43,740 nt of DNA from Streptomyces hayashii (GCF_024539815.1 NZ_JAHHIU010000119.1:1-43740), one strand, 5' to 3'. Positions 9,001 through 17,993 are shown, counted from the first letter of the stretch. Translations and numbers: made by a program. The notes: generated by a model from the letters alone, not told the origin.

Positions 9001-11010
9001 GTGAGACCCACGCCCCGCAAGGCCCTCGCCGCGAGCGCACTCACCCTCGCCGCGATGGCCGCCTTCTCCCTCCCCGCGACCTCCGCGGCAGCCGCACCGG
9101 CCGCCGCGTCGTCCGCGAGGGCCGCGTCCGCGTCGTCCGGCACTCCGCTGGGCGCCGGCGCGGCGGCGGCCGCCGCGTCGCGCAAGGCCGCTCCCGCGCC
9201 CGCCTCCGCGCTCGGGGGCTCCGCCGCCGCGGGCGGCGTCGCGTCCGGGAAGGCGGCCCCGGCGGCCGCCGTCTGCACGCCCGCCCACGTCGTCGCCAAC
9301 GGAGGCTTCGAGAACGGCGTCTCACCCTGGACGCAGTCCTCGACCAGCGTGATCACCAGCCGCACCGGCCAGACCGCTCACGGCGGCACCGCCTTCGCCT
9401 GGCTGGACGGCGTCGGCGGCACCCACACCGACTCGCTCTCCCAGAGCATCACGATCCCGTCCGGATGCGCGGCCGCCACCCTCACCTTCTGGCTGCACAT
9501 CGACACCGCCGAGACGACGTCGTCCACCGCGTACGACAAGCTGACGGCCAGGATCGGAACGACGACGCTGGCCACGTACTCGAATCTCGACAAGAACACC
9601 GGCTACGTGCGCAAGTCGTTCGACGTCTCGGCCTTCGCCGGCCAGACCGTCAGCCTCGCCTTCACCGGCACCGAGGACTCCAGCCTCCAGTCGAGCTTCG
9701 TCCTCGACGACATCGCACTCGACACCTCCGGCGACACGGTGCCGCCGGCCGACTCCACCCGCACCCCGGCCGCCCCGTCGTACACCGTCGCTCTCACCGG
9801 CAACACGGCCGGCACGGTCTGGACCGGTCACGAGAGCGCGACCTTCACCAACGCCTCCTCCGCCCCGCTCAGCGAGGTGTACCTGCGGCTGTGGGACAAC
9901 TACCACGGCACCTGCTCCGCGATGCCGATCACGGTCGGCAACGTCACGGGCGGCACCGCCGGGGCCCTCTCGGTCGCCTGCACGGCGTTGCAGATCACCC
10001 TCGCCGCGCCCCTCGCCCAGGGGCAGAGCGCCACGATCGGCTTCGACCTGGGCATCACCGTGCCCAGCGGCGCCGATCGGTTCGGCCACGACGGGGCGTT
10101 CAACTTCATCGGCAACGCCCTGCCCGTGCTGGCGGTCAAGGACGGGGCGGGCTGGCACCTGGACCCGTACACGAACAACGGCGAGTCGTTCTACTCGATG
10201 GCCGCCGACTTCAAGGTCACCCTCGACCACCCGACGAGCCTGCTGGTGCCGGCCACCGGGACCTCGGTCGACGCCGCCGGCTCCAGTGGACGCACCGTCA
10301 CCACGGCGACCGCCTCCAAGGTGCGCGACTTCGCATGGGCGGCGGGCCCGTTCAGCAAGATCTCCGGGACGTCGGCCGCGGGCACGGCGATCAACGTCTA
10401 CTCCGTCTCCGGCATCAGCTCGGCCGACGCCCAGTCGATGCTCTCCACCGCCAAGACCGCCGTGGACGCCCACGCGGCCCGCTTCGGCGCCTATCCGTAC
10501 GGTGAGCTGGACGCGGTCATCGACAACAACTACTGGTTCGGCGGCATGGAGTACCCCGGCTTCGTGCTCGACCTGGTCAGCACGACGGCGCTGACCCACG
10601 AGATCGGCCACCAGTGGTGGTACGGGATCGTCGGCGACGACGAGTACAACAGCCCCTGGCTGGACGAGTCCTTCACCGACTACTCCACCGACCTGGCGCA
10701 GGGCAAGACGGGCAGCGGTTGCTGGAGCAGCGTCTCGTGGGCCTCGTCGGCGGAGAAGATCACCGACTCGATGGCCTACTGGGACGCCCACTCCTCCCGG
10801 TACTCGACCGTCGTCTACGGGTACGGGAAGTGCGCGCTGCACGATCTGCGGCGGCTCATCGGCGACACGGCGATGGCCAAACTGCTGAAGGACTACGCCA
10901 CTTCGCACTGGTACGGCGTCTCGACCACGGCCGAGTTCAAGGCCGCCGCGCAGGCCGCGACGACCACGGACCTGACGTCGTTCTGGACCACCCACCGCAT
11001 CGACGGGTGA
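9001..11010 (+). CDS. Secreted M1-family zinc metallopeptidase
   Basis: A 669-residue exported peptidase. A Sec-type signal peptide (KALAASALTLAAMAAFSLPATSAAAA) is followed by an unusually Ala-rich stretch to about residue 90. A beta-sandwich, carbohydrate-binding-like module follows (NGGFENGVSPW to SSFVLDDIALDTSG, about 97-242), then the M1 peptidase region. The zinc site is complete: H533-E534-x-x-H537 with E556 after 18 intervening residues (HEIGHQWWYG...WLDE). The substrate loop reads GGMEYP rather than the classical GxMEN. It should cleave amino-terminal residues from peptides outside the cell. The GTG start has GGAG 7 nt upstream. Its 3' end converges on the macro-domain gene. Confidence 0.9.
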   Translation: MRPTPRKALAASALTLAAMAAFSLPATSAAAAPAAASSARAASASSGTPLGAGAAAAAASRKAAPAPASALGGSAAAGGVASGKAAPAAAVCTPAHVVANGGFENGVSPWTQSSTSVITSRTGQTAHGGTAFAWLDGVGGTHTDSLSQSITIPSGCAAATLTFWLHIDTAETTSSTAYDKLTARIGTTTLATYSNLDKNTGYVRKSFDVSAFAGQTVSLAFTGTEDSSLQSSFVLDDIALDTSGDTVPPADSTRTPAAPSYTVALTGNTAGTVWTGHESATFTNASSAPLSEVYLRLWDNYHGTCSAMPITVGNVTGGTAGALSVACTALQITLAAPLAQGQSATIGFDLGITVPSGADRFGHDGAFNFIGNALPVLAVKDGAGWHLDPYTNNGESFYSMAADFKVTLDHPTSLLVPATGTSVDAAGSSGRTVTTATASKVRDFAWAAGPFSKISGTSAAGTAINVYSVSGISSADAQSMLSTAKTAVDAHAARFGAYPYGELDAVIDNNYWFGGMEYPGFVLDLVSTTALTHEIGHQWWYGIVGDDEYNSPWLDESFTDYSTDLAQGKTGSGCWSSVSWASSAEKITDSMAYWDAHSSRYSTVVYGYGKCALHDLRRLIGDTAMAKLLKDYATSHWYGVSTTAEFKAAAQAATTTDLTSFWTTHRIDG

Positions 11011-11016
11011 CCCGAA

Positions 11017-11054
11017 ACGGTCGGTGACCCGGGACCGTACGTGCCCCGGGACCG
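11017..11054. terminator. Possible terminator between convergent genes
   Basis: The 44-base gap between the peptidase and the macro-domain gene contains the inverted repeat ACGGTC/GACCGT and two direct copies of CCCGGGACCGT. These could fold in either transcript. There is no T-tract, so termination is only inferred from position. Confidence 0.3.
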
Positions 11055-11564
11055 TCAGCCGACCTGCCGGGCGAACGCCTCGTAGGCCCGCTCGTCGAAG
11101 AGGACGAACCTGATCTCCTCGACGTCCGTCCGCGTGGCCCGGACCGTCTCCACGGCGATCCGGGCCGCGTCGTCCATCGGCCAGCCGTAGACGCCCGCGG
11201 AGACCGCCGGGAAGGCGACCGTACGGGCGCCGTTCTCGTCCGCGACCCGCAGCGACTCCCGGTAGCACGATGCCAGCAGCTCCGACCGGTCCTCGGAGCC
11301 GCTGTACACGGGGCCCACGGTGTGGATCACCCAGCGCGCGTCCAGCTGACCCGCGGTCGTGGCGACCGCCCGGCCGGTGGCGAGCCCCTTGCCGTAGGAG
11401 GAGGCGCGCAGCCGGCGGCAGTCGGCGAGGATCTCCGGGCCGCCCCGGCGGTGGATCGCCCCGTCGACGCCACCGCCGCCGTACAGCGAGGAGTTGGCCG
11501 CGTTGACGATGGCGTCCACGGACTGACGGGTGATGTCGCCCTGGACGAGGGTGATCGTGGTCAT
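11055..11564 (-). CDS. Macro-domain protein, probable ADP-ribosyl/O-acetyl-ADP-ribose hydrolase
   Basis: A 169-residue stand-alone macro domain resembling YmdB/MacroD. It carries the ligand motifs QGDIT, NAANSSLYGGGGVDGAIHR and the PAVSAGVYGWP loop. Relatives deacetylate O-acetyl-ADP-ribose or remove mono-ADP-ribose from proteins. No other domain is present. The ATG has no visible Shine-Dalgarno sequence, but TATACA ends 7 nt before it, so a leaderless transcript is possible. It also lies only 34 bases downstream of the FAD oxidoreductase gene and may be co-transcribed with it. The cellular substrate is unknown. Confidence 0.88.
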   Translation of the reverse strand: MTTITLVQGDITRQSVDAIVNAANSSLYGGGGVDGAIHRRGGPEILADCRRLRASSYGKGLATGRAVATTAGQLDARWVIHTVGPVYSGSEDRSELLASCYRESLRVADENGARTVAFPAVSAGVYGWPMDDAARIAVETVRATRTDVEEIRFVLFDERAYEAFARQVG

Positions 11565-11598
11565 GACCGTCTGTATAGCAACGAAACCCGCCGTCCGC

Positions 11599-13020
11599 TC
11601 ACCTTTGCTGCCGCAGCCTGCGCCACACGGCCTTCGCCGCGTTGTGGCCCGACATGCCGTGCACGCCCGGCCCGGGCGGAGTCGCCGAGGAGCAGATGAA
11701 GACGGCCGGGTGCGGGGTGGCGTAGGGGAACGCGGTCACCTTGGGTCGCAGCAGTGCCTGGAGCCCGGAGACAGCCCCGGTGGCGATGTCCCCGCCGACG
11801 TAGTTGGCGTTGCGGGCGAAGAGTTCGGCGGGGCCGGCTGTGGCACGGGCGAGGACGCGGTCGCGGAACCCCGGGGCGAAGCGCTCCAGTTGGCGTTCCA
11901 TGGCGTCGGTGAGGTCGCCGGTCCAACCGCTCGGCACATGACCGTACGCCCAGAAGACGTGTCTGCCGGCCGGGGCGCGGGTGGGGTCGACCACGCTGGG
12001 CTGCACCGTGATCATGAAGGGCCGGTCGGGCGCGCGGCCCTCGCGCGAGGCGGCCCGCAGGGCGGCGCCGATCTCCGCGCTGTCCGCGCCGATCTGCACG
12101 GTGCCGGCGCTGCGGGCCTCCTTCGCCGTCCATGGAACCGGCCCGTCGAGGGCATAGTCGATCTTGAAGACGCCGGGTCCGTACGTGTATCCGTCGTAGT
12201 GGTTGCCGAAGCCGGCAATGCGGGCGAGGGCGGTGGGCGAGGTGTCGAAGACGTAGGCGCGAGCCGGAGGCAGGTCGTCCAGGCGCTTGACCTCGTAGTC
12301 GGTGTGGATGCTGCCGCCGAGGTCCTTGAGGTAGGCGGCCAGCGCGTCCGAGAGGGACTGGGAACCGCCGCGGGCCACCGGCCAGCCGCGGGCGTGCGCG
12401 GCAAGGGCGAAGACGAGTCCCACGGCGCCGGTGGCCAAACCGGTCAGCGGGGCCATGACATGGGCGACGAGCCCGGCGAAGAGCGTCCTGGCGGGCTCGT
12501 CGCGGAAACGCCGGACGAGCCAGCTGGACGGCGGCAGGCCGACCAGTCCGAAACGGGCCAGGGTGACCGGGTCGCGCGGGAGCGCGGTCAGCGGCAGCGA
12601 CATGAAGTCGCGGGTCAGGGTGTCCCACTTGGGCAGGAAGGGTTCGACCAGGCGGCGGTACGCGCCCGCGTCACGTGGACCGAAGGAGGCGGCCGTCTCG
12701 GCGACCGACCGGGACAGCACCGCGGCGCTTCCGTCGAGGAACGGGTGGGCCATGGGCAGCTCGGCGTGCAGCCACTCCAGGCCGTAGCGATCGAGGGGCA
12801 TGGCGCGGAAGGCGGGCGAGTTGACGCCCAGGGGGTGTGCGGCGGAGCACGGGTCGTGACGGAAGCCGGGCAAGGTGAGCTCCTCGGTGCGGGCTCCTCC
12901 GCCCACGGTGCCCCGCGCTTCGAACAGCGCCACGGAGAAGCCGCGCCTGGCCAGCTCCACCGCTGCGGTCAGCCCGTTGGGCCCCGCTCCCACCACGACC
13001 GCATCGAGCATCGACGGCAC
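11599..13020 (-). CDS. CrtI/PYROXD2-like FAD-dependent oxidoreductase
   Basis: A 473-residue flavoprotein of the phytoene desaturase/amine oxidase superfamily. The N-terminal FAD-binding Rossmann motif is G11-A-G-P-N-G16 with acidic FEAR at the end of the second strand. The C-terminal GVHGMSGHNAAKAVW segment is typical of the CrtI-like and PYROXD2-like branch. No carotenoid genes are nearby, so the substrate cannot be named; a role in carotenoid synthesis is not supported by context. The GTG start at 13020 has AAGGGG 5 nt upstream; the ATG at 13011 is too far from it. Confidence 0.85.
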   Translation of the reverse strand: MPSMLDAVVVGAGPNGLTAAVELARRGFSVALFEARGTVGGGARTEELTLPGFRHDPCSAAHPLGVNSPAFRAMPLDRYGLEWLHAELPMAHPFLDGSAAVLSRSVAETAASFGPRDAGAYRRLVEPFLPKWDTLTRDFMSLPLTALPRDPVTLARFGLVGLPPSSWLVRRFRDEPARTLFAGLVAHVMAPLTGLATGAVGLVFALAAHARGWPVARGGSQSLSDALAAYLKDLGGSIHTDYEVKRLDDLPPARAYVFDTSPTALARIAGFGNHYDGYTYGPGVFKIDYALDGPVPWTAKEARSAGTVQIGADSAEIGAALRAASREGRAPDRPFMITVQPSVVDPTRAPAGRHVFWAYGHVPSGWTGDLTDAMERQLERFAPGFRDRVLARATAGPAELFARNANYVGGDIATGAVSGLQALLRPKVTAFPYATPHPAVFICSSATPPGPGVHGMSGHNAAKAVWRRLRQQR

Positions 13021-13364
13021 TTCGACCCCTTCGTCAGCCGGTGGCCCTCGTAGTCCGGTGGCCCCCGCGATCAGGATATGCCGGGGCTACGACGACGCCC
13101 GCGGCGCGGGGGACGATCCGGCCGCAGCGCCGACGGCCGCACGCGGCCGAGGACCCGCCACGCGGCCGGTCCGCCCACGCACGGCCGGGCAGGCCCACAC
13201 ACGTCCACGCACGTCCACGGCCCCACGGACCGCCGACGGCCCGTCCCATCGCCGGCCGGGCCGCCCCCGGCGGGCTATGCCCCGACAGGCCCCCGGTGGG
13301 CTCGCGCACGGCCTGCGGGCCCGCGCGCGGTCGGTGCTCCCCCGTGCGCGGCCGGTGGGTGCGC
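13021..13364. other. 344-base non-coding stretch, extremely GC-rich
   Basis: I see no convincing gene here; open frames in the stretch lack protein-like composition or a ribosome site. It holds short direct repeats (ACGTCCACG twice near 13201-13217, several CACGCGGCCG-like copies), a GCGGGCCCGC palindrome at 13315-13324, and an 8-bp inverted repeat GCGCACGG/CCGTGCGC (13304-13311 and 13342-13349) just downstream of the phosphatase stop. The last may serve as its terminator. The promoter of the FAD oxidoreductase should lie near 13030-13100 but was not resolved. Confidence 0.5.
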
Positions 13365-14228
13365 TCAAGACGCCTCTCGGAGTGTCTCGGCGCCCGAGAG
13401 CAGTTCCGCCACGCGCCGGGCCGTCGCCGCGTCCCGGGCCGCGGTGAACGGCAGGGTGTTGCCGCCGGTGACGCGGAACGGCTCGCCGGTGAGGGTGAGA
13501 TGGACGCCGCCCGCCTCCTCGACCAGCAGCAGTCCGGCCGCGTGGTCCCAGGCCGCCTCCCAGGAGAACGCGGTGGCGTCCACCTCGCCCCGGGCGACCG
13601 CGAGGTACTCCAGACCGGCCGATCCGCAGGGGCGCGGGGCCACGCCGTCCGTCCACAGCGGCAGCAGGGCGCGCTTTTGTTCGTCGGTCGTGTACAGGGG
13701 GTGCGAGGTGGCCACCGTCAGGGCACGGCCGGGCTCGGGCGGTCCGGCGAACAGCCGCTCGCCGTCGAGGAAGGCGCCGCCGCCGCGTACCGCCGTGGCC
13801 AGCTGGTCGCGGGCCGGGGCGTAGGTCCAGGAGGCGAGCAGCACGCCGTTCCGGACGAGCGCGACCAGGGTGCAGAAGCCGTCGTCGCCGTGCACGAACT
13901 GACGCGTTCCGTCGACGGGGTCCACGATCCAGACCGGCGTGTCGCCCTGTATCGCCTCGTACGTGGCCGGGTCGGCGTGCACGGCTTCCTCGCCGACGAC
14001 CACCGATCCGGGCAGCAGGGCGCCGAGGGCCGAGGTGAGGAACAGCTCGGCGTTGCGGTCGGCGTCCGTCACCAGGTCGTGCGGGCCGGCCTTCTGGTCG
14101 ATCTCGTGCTCCGCGAGCTGCCGGAAGCGGGGCATGATCTCGGCCGCGGCGGCCTCGCGGACCGCCTCCTCCACGTCGGCCGAGTGGCGGGCGAGAAACT
14201 CGTCGATGGTTTCCGTGTCTTCGATCAT
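13365..14228 (-). CDS. Inositol monophosphatase family protein
   Basis: A 287-residue metal-dependent sugar/nucleotide phosphatase of the IMPase/CysQ fold. Metal ligands are visible: E80 in VVGEEAV, D103 and D106 in IVDPVDGTRQF, and the C-terminal AAWDHAAG motif. Family members dephosphorylate inositol phosphate, histidinol phosphate or 3',5'-adenosine bisphosphate; the sequence alone does not say which. At the ATG used, GGAGG sits only 1 nt upstream, too close for normal use, so the start is uncertain or the transcript may be leaderless. It stands alone between two terminator-like hairpins. Confidence 0.87.
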   Translation of the reverse strand: MIEDTETIDEFLARHSADVEEAVREAAAAEIMPRFRQLAEHEIDQKAGPHDLVTDADRNAELFLTSALGALLPGSVVVGEEAVHADPATYEAIQGDTPVWIVDPVDGTRQFVHGDDGFCTLVALVRNGVLLASWTYAPARDQLATAVRGGGAFLDGERLFAGPPEPGRALTVATSHPLYTTDEQKRALLPLWTDGVAPRPCGSAGLEYLAVARGEVDATAFSWEAAWDHAAGLLLVEEAGGVHLTLTGEPFRVTGGNTLPFTAARDAATARRVAELLSGAETLREAS

Positions 14229-14301
14229 GCCTCCATGAGAGCACGCCCCACTGACAATCCCCGCCCGGCCGGTGCATCCCGGGTGGAATCAGGATGAAGA
14301 A

Positions 14302-14317
14302 CGGGGGCCCGCCCCCG
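14302..14317 (-). terminator. Probable terminator of the gamma-glutamyltransferase family gene
   Basis: CGGGGGC and GCCCCCG form a compact hairpin 8 bases after the stop codon. On the minus strand it is followed by TTCTTCAT, a T-rich stretch that is rare in this DNA. Confidence 0.5.
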
Positions 14318-14325
14318 CGCGCGGC

Positions 14326-16155
14326 TCAGCGGCCGACCGCGTATCCCTGCATCCCGCGCGGGTTGGCGGCGGCCGACAGGATGCCGGTCGCCGGGTCTCG
14401 GGCGACCGCGCACAGCCGGCCCTCGGACCACGGGTCGCCGAGGGTGACGTCATGACCGCGCCGCCGCAGCTCCCGGACCACCTCCGCGGGCATGCGGGAC
14501 TCCACCGTGACGCTGCCGGGCCGCATCCCGCGCGGGTAGAAGGAGCCGGGGAAGCCGTCGTTGTGCCAGTTCGGGGCGTCGATCGCGCCCTGGAGGTCGA
14601 GGCCGCCGCGGACCCGCGCGCGGAGCGTGACGGCGAGCAGGAAGTGCAGCTGCCACTGGTCCTGCTGGTCGCCGCCCGGGGTGCCGAAGGCGAGCACGGG
14701 CACGCCGTCGCGCAGGGCGATCGAGGGGGTGAGGGTGGTGCGCGGACGGCGGCCGGGGGTCAGCGAGTTCGGCAGCCCCTCCTCCAGCCAGGTCATCTGC
14801 AGCCGGGTGCCGAGCGGGAAGCCCAGCTCGGGCACGACCGGGTTGGACTGCAGCCAGCCGCCGCTGGGCGTGGCGGCGACCATGTTGCCCCAGCGGTCGA
14901 CGACGTCCAGGTGGCAGGTGTCCCCGCGGGTCTCTCCCGAGACGGCGACCTGCGGTTCGCCCGGCACGGGGGACGTGGGGGCCTTGGCGACCGTCGGCTC
15001 GCCGACGCCCATGGGGCTGAAGCCGGGGTCGTCGTCGGCCACCACGTGCGCGTGCCCGCTCAGCCGCGGCACCCGCCCGCCGGGGCTGCCGGGCCGCAGT
15101 TCGTACGACGCCGTGTCGCCGATCAGCCGCCGTCGCCGCGCGTTGTAGCCGGCGTCGAGCAGCTCGCCCAGCGGAACTTCGGCCGCGTCGCCGTACCAGG
15201 CCTCGCGGTCGGCCATGGCGAGCTTGCAGCCCTCGATCAGCAGATGCACGTAGTCGGCGGAGCCGTGGGCGGGCAACTCGGCCGGGAGCAGGGCGAGTTG
15301 CTGGAGGAGGGCCGGTCCCTGGCTCCAGGGGCCGGCCTTGCAGACGGTCCAGCCGTTCCAGTCGTAGGTCGCCGGCGTCTCGTACGTCGCGGACCAGGCG
15401 GCGAGGTCGGCGGCCGCGAGGGCGCCGGCGTGGCGCTCGCCGCTGGTGTCGAGGGTGGGCCGGGCGGCCTGCCGGACGAGCGCCTCGGCGACGAATCCGG
15501 TCCGCCACACCTCCCGGGCGGCGTCGATCCGCGCCTCCCGGCCGCGCGCCCCGGCGGTCTCGGCGAGCAGCCGCTTCCAGGTGGCGGCGAGAACGGGGTT
15601 GCGCAGCAGCTCGCCGGGGCGCGGCGGCCTCCCGCCCGGCAGGTACACCTCCGCCGACGAGGCCCACTCCGTCTCGAAGAGCTCCCGTACGGTCTCGACG
15701 GTCGCGCCGACGTTGTCCACGGGTGCGTGTCCGTGCTCGGCGTAGCCGATGGCGTACTTCAGGACGTCGTCGAGGGACTTGGTGCCGTGGTCGCGCAGCA
15801 GGAGCATCCAGGCGTCGAACGCGCCGGGCACCGCGGCGGCGAGCGGCCCCGTCCCGGGAACGAGGTCGAGGCCCAGTCCCCGGTAGTGCGCGACCGTCGC
15901 GCCCGTCGGCGCCACGCCCTGACCGCACAGCACCCGCACCTCGCCGCCGGCCGGGGCGAGGAGGACGGGGGCCTCGCCGGCGGGCCCGTTCAGGTGCGGT
16001 TCGACGACGTGCAGGACGAAGGCGCCGGCGACGGCCGCGTCGAAGGCGTTGCCGTCGTCCTCCAGGACGGCCATCGCCGACTGCGAGGCCAGCCAGTGGG
16101 TGGCGGACACCATGCCGAAGGTGCCCTGGAGGGTGGGGCGGGTGGTGAACTGCAT
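14326..16155 (-). CDS. Gamma-glutamyltransferase family Ntn-hydrolase, cytoplasmic
   Basis: A 609-residue member of the gamma-glutamyltranspeptidase family. The predicted autocleavage and nucleophile residue is T413 in GDTCHLDVVDRWGN, which would give a large chain (1-412) and a small chain from T413. The GGW(L)QSN and FGTPGGDQQ segments match the family core. No signal peptide is present, unlike the classical exported enzyme, so it probably acts in the cytoplasm, as YwrD-like members do. Possible substrates are gamma-glutamyl amides or related amides. The ATG has GGAGG 9 nt upstream. Catalytic residues are clear; the actual substrate is not. Confidence 0.88.
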   Translation of the reverse strand: MQFTTRPTLQGTFGMVSATHWLASQSAMAVLEDDGNAFDAAVAGAFVLHVVEPHLNGPAGEAPVLLAPAGGEVRVLCGQGVAPTGATVAHYRGLGLDLVPGTGPLAAAVPGAFDAWMLLLRDHGTKSLDDVLKYAIGYAEHGHAPVDNVGATVETVRELFETEWASSAEVYLPGGRPPRPGELLRNPVLAATWKRLLAETAGARGREARIDAAREVWRTGFVAEALVRQAARPTLDTSGERHAGALAAADLAAWSATYETPATYDWNGWTVCKAGPWSQGPALLQQLALLPAELPAHGSADYVHLLIEGCKLAMADREAWYGDAAEVPLGELLDAGYNARRRRLIGDTASYELRPGSPGGRVPRLSGHAHVVADDDPGFSPMGVGEPTVAKAPTSPVPGEPQVAVSGETRGDTCHLDVVDRWGNMVAATPSGGWLQSNPVVPELGFPLGTRLQMTWLEEGLPNSLTPGRRPRTTLTPSIALRDGVPVLAFGTPGGDQQDQWQLHFLLAVTLRARVRGGLDLQGAIDAPNWHNDGFPGSFYPRGMRPGSVTVESRMPAEVVRELRRRGHDVTLGDPWSEGRLCAVARDPATGILSAAANPRGMQGYAVGR

Positions 16156-16173
16156 CCCTCACACCCTCCCCGT

Positions 16174-16195
16174 GACGCGTCGTCGAAAACGCGTC
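16174..16195. promoter_or_regulatory. Inverted repeat upstream of the gamma-glutamyltransferase family gene
   Basis: GACGCGT and ACGCGTC flank 8 bases, starting 19 bases before the ATG. The 22-bp symmetric site would overlap a transcription start or leader, which fits a dimeric repressor. No regulator gene is adjacent. Confidence 0.35.
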
Positions 16196-16379
16196 TCAGT
16201 ATGCATGAGCCCGCGAGAGGCCCGGAGGAGGTCCGGAAGAGGCCGGGTTCCGGTCGGCGGCCCATCGGGCGAGGCTGCGGATGTCGCCGCGCCGCCCCCG
16301 TGCGCGCCTGTCTGCCCGACCTGCTCGACCGCGTCCTGACTGGGCGGATCGACCCGGGCGGGGTCGTCGGCCTCACCCG

Positions 16380-16436
16380 TTGCGGGCGTCTCAGCGAAGC
16401 CCGCAATGTGCACAAAATGGTATGAAAAGAGATAAT
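16380..16436 (+). promoter_or_regulatory. Hairpin and AT-rich promoter-like patch before the small disordered gene
   Basis: TTGCGGGC/GCCCGCAA arms (16380-16387 and 16399-16406) are followed directly by a TGTGCACA palindrome and an AT-rich run ending in GATAAT at 16431-16436, a good -10 box about 76 nt upstream of the ATG at 16512. The -35 candidate GTGCAC at a 17-bp spacing is poor, so an alternative sigma factor is possible. The rest of the 356-base gap 16156-16511 holds no gene that I can support. Confidence 0.4.
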
Positions 16437-16511
16437 TCAGACAGGTTGGTGACGAGCAGCCGTCCCCGTCCCCCGTCTCACCCAACTGATCAGGAACAGG
16501 CAGGTCGGACC

Positions 16512-16895
16512 ATGTCGAAGAAGCCGCAATCGTCCGAGCCACCGCACGGCGAGGGCCCGAGCCGTCACGAGGGCGCCGGGCAGCACGGCTGGTCGCCCGA
16601 TGTGGACGAGAGCCGCCAGCAGGACAACCCGAGCGCCCGCCGCTCCTTCCACGCGGAGCACGCCGACGAGAGAGGCCGGGGCCGCACCAGGTCCGCGGAG
16701 GAGACGAAGTCCGTTCCCGGCGACACGGTCAGGAGTCCCGGCGCACGCGGAGAGGAGTACGGCGACGCGGACGAGAAGGGCCGACGCGACACCGGACGCA
16801 AGGGCCGCGCCCAGCGCCCCAGCGGCGCCAGAGACGCCTCCGCCACGACCGGAGTGGACCCACAGGATCCGCCGGCCGGACGCCGCCGGGGCTGA
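16512..16895 (+). CDS. Small hydrophilic, probably disordered protein
   Basis: 127 residues rich in Arg, Gly, Ser, Asp, Glu and Pro, with almost no hydrophobic residues and no Cys. There is no signal, membrane segment or recognisable domain. The composition resembles short stress- or spore-associated hydrophilic proteins of streptomycetes, but that is only a comparison. The ATG lies 8 nt after AGG; the ribosome site is weak. The 3' end stops 9 bases short of the convergent hypE stop, leaving no room for a terminator between them. Confidence 0.6.
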   Translation: MSKKPQSSEPPHGEGPSRHEGAGQHGWSPDVDESRQQDNPSARRSFHAEHADERGRGRTRSAEETKSVPGDTVRSPGARGEEYGDADEKGRRDTGRKGRAQRPSGARDASATTGVDPQDPPAGRRRG

Positions 16896-16904
16896 CCACG
16901 GGCG

Positions 16905-17993
16905 TCAGCAGATCCGCGGCAGCTGTTCCCCGATCGGCAGATCGACCACCCGTGTCCCGCCCAGGCCGGTGCCGGCCACGACCATGCCGGGATGCGCCTC
17001 GACGGCCTCGCCGATGATCGCGGACTCGGCGCCCAGCGGATGCGCCCGCATGGCCTCCAGGACGGCGTCGGCGTGCTCGCGCGGCACGAAGGCCACCAGC
17101 TTGCCCTCGTTGGCGATGTACATGGGGTCCAGACCGAGGATGGCGCAGGCGTTGGCCACGGCCGGCGGCACCGGGACGTCGCGCTCCCGGACGGCCACCC
17201 CCGTGCCGGAGGCCTGCGCGATCTCGTTGAGCGCGGCCGCCAGGCCGCCCCGGGTGGGGTCGCGCAGCACGTGCAGATCCGGGGTGACGCCGAGCATGGC
17301 GTCGACCAGACCGCCGAGCGCCGCGCAGTCGCTCTGGATCTCCACCCCGAACTCCAGGCCCTCCCGCACGCTCATGACCGCCACCCCGTGCGCGCCGATG
17401 GCGCCGCTGACGATCACGACGTCGCCCGGGACGACCCGCTGCGGCCGCAGGTCGACGCCCGCGGGGACGACGCCGATGCCCGCGGTGTTGATGTAGATGC
17501 CGTCGCCGTGTCCGGACTCGACCACCTTGGTGTCGCCGGTGGCCACCTCCACACCGGCGGTGCGCGCGGCCGCGCCCAGCGCTTCGGACACCCGCCCGAC
17601 CACGTCCAGCTCGACGCCCTCCTCCAGGATGAACCCGCAGGAGAGGTAGGCGGCGCGGGCGCCGCTCATGGCGAGGTCGTTGACGGTGCCGTTGACCGCC
17701 AGGTCGCCGATGCAGCCGCCGGGGAAGAACAGCGGCCGCACCACGTAGGAGTCGGTGGAGAACGCCAGCCGGGCGCCTCCCAGGGAGAGGACGGCGGCGT
17801 CGCCCAGCTGGGCCAGGACCTCGCCCCCGAAGGCGGGGACGAAGATCTGCTGGACCAGCTCGGCGGAGAGGACTCCCCCGCCGCCGTGGCCCATGACGAC
17901 GCGGGGCCGGTCGCGTACCGGCGCCGGGCACGTCCACCCTTCGAGGTCCAGCGCGACGGGGGCGGGGACGGGGAGATCGGTGGTGTCAGACAA
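16905..17993 (-). CDS. hypE: Hydrogenase maturation protein HypE
   Basis: A 362-residue member of the PurM-like HypE family. HypE accepts a carbamoyl group from HypF on its C-terminal cysteine and dehydrates it to the thiocyanate that becomes the cyanide ligands of the active-site iron. The MGHGGGG segment near the start and the terminal PRIC motif, ending in C362, are both present. The TTG start at 17993 overlaps the hypD stop by 8 bases and follows GGAGG by 10 nt. It is the last gene of the hydrogenase operon. Confidence 0.93.
   Translation of the reverse strand: MSDTTDLPVPAPVALDLEGWTCPAPVRDRPRVVMGHGGGGVLSAELVQQIFVPAFGGEVLAQLGDAAVLSLGGARLAFSTDSYVVRPLFFPGGCIGDLAVNGTVNDLAMSGARAAYLSCGFILEEGVELDVVGRVSEALGAAARTAGVEVATGDTKVVESGHGDGIYINTAGIGVVPAGVDLRPQRVVPGDVVIVSGAIGAHGVAVMSVREGLEFGVEIQSDCAALGGLVDAMLGVTPDLHVLRDPTRGGLAAALNEIAQASGTGVAVRERDVPVPPAVANACAILGLDPMYIANEGKLVAFVPREHADAVLEAMRAHPLGAESAIIGEAVEAHPGMVVAGTGLGGTRVVDLPIGEQLPRIC

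Noticed and set aside
8613..9365. N-terminal extension of the nitrate reductase by 251 residues
   Set aside because: The added residues are low-complexity and run through the divergent promoter and into the M1 peptidase gene; GTG at 8612 has a ribosome site next to the first cluster motif.
11562..11585. Separate promoter and leaderless start for the macro-domain gene
   Set aside because: TATACA is well placed, but no -35 box is visible and the gene sits 34 bases behind another on the same strand; kept only as a possibility.
13034..13309. 91-codon minus-strand open frame in the gap before the phosphatase
   Set aside because: Arg/Gly/Pro-rich, no ribosome site, no recognisable fold; best read as non-coding.
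14272..16425. Long plus-strand frame opposite the gamma-glutamyltransferase family gene
   Set aside because: Shadow frame; the minus strand has the conserved Ntn-hydrolase motifs.
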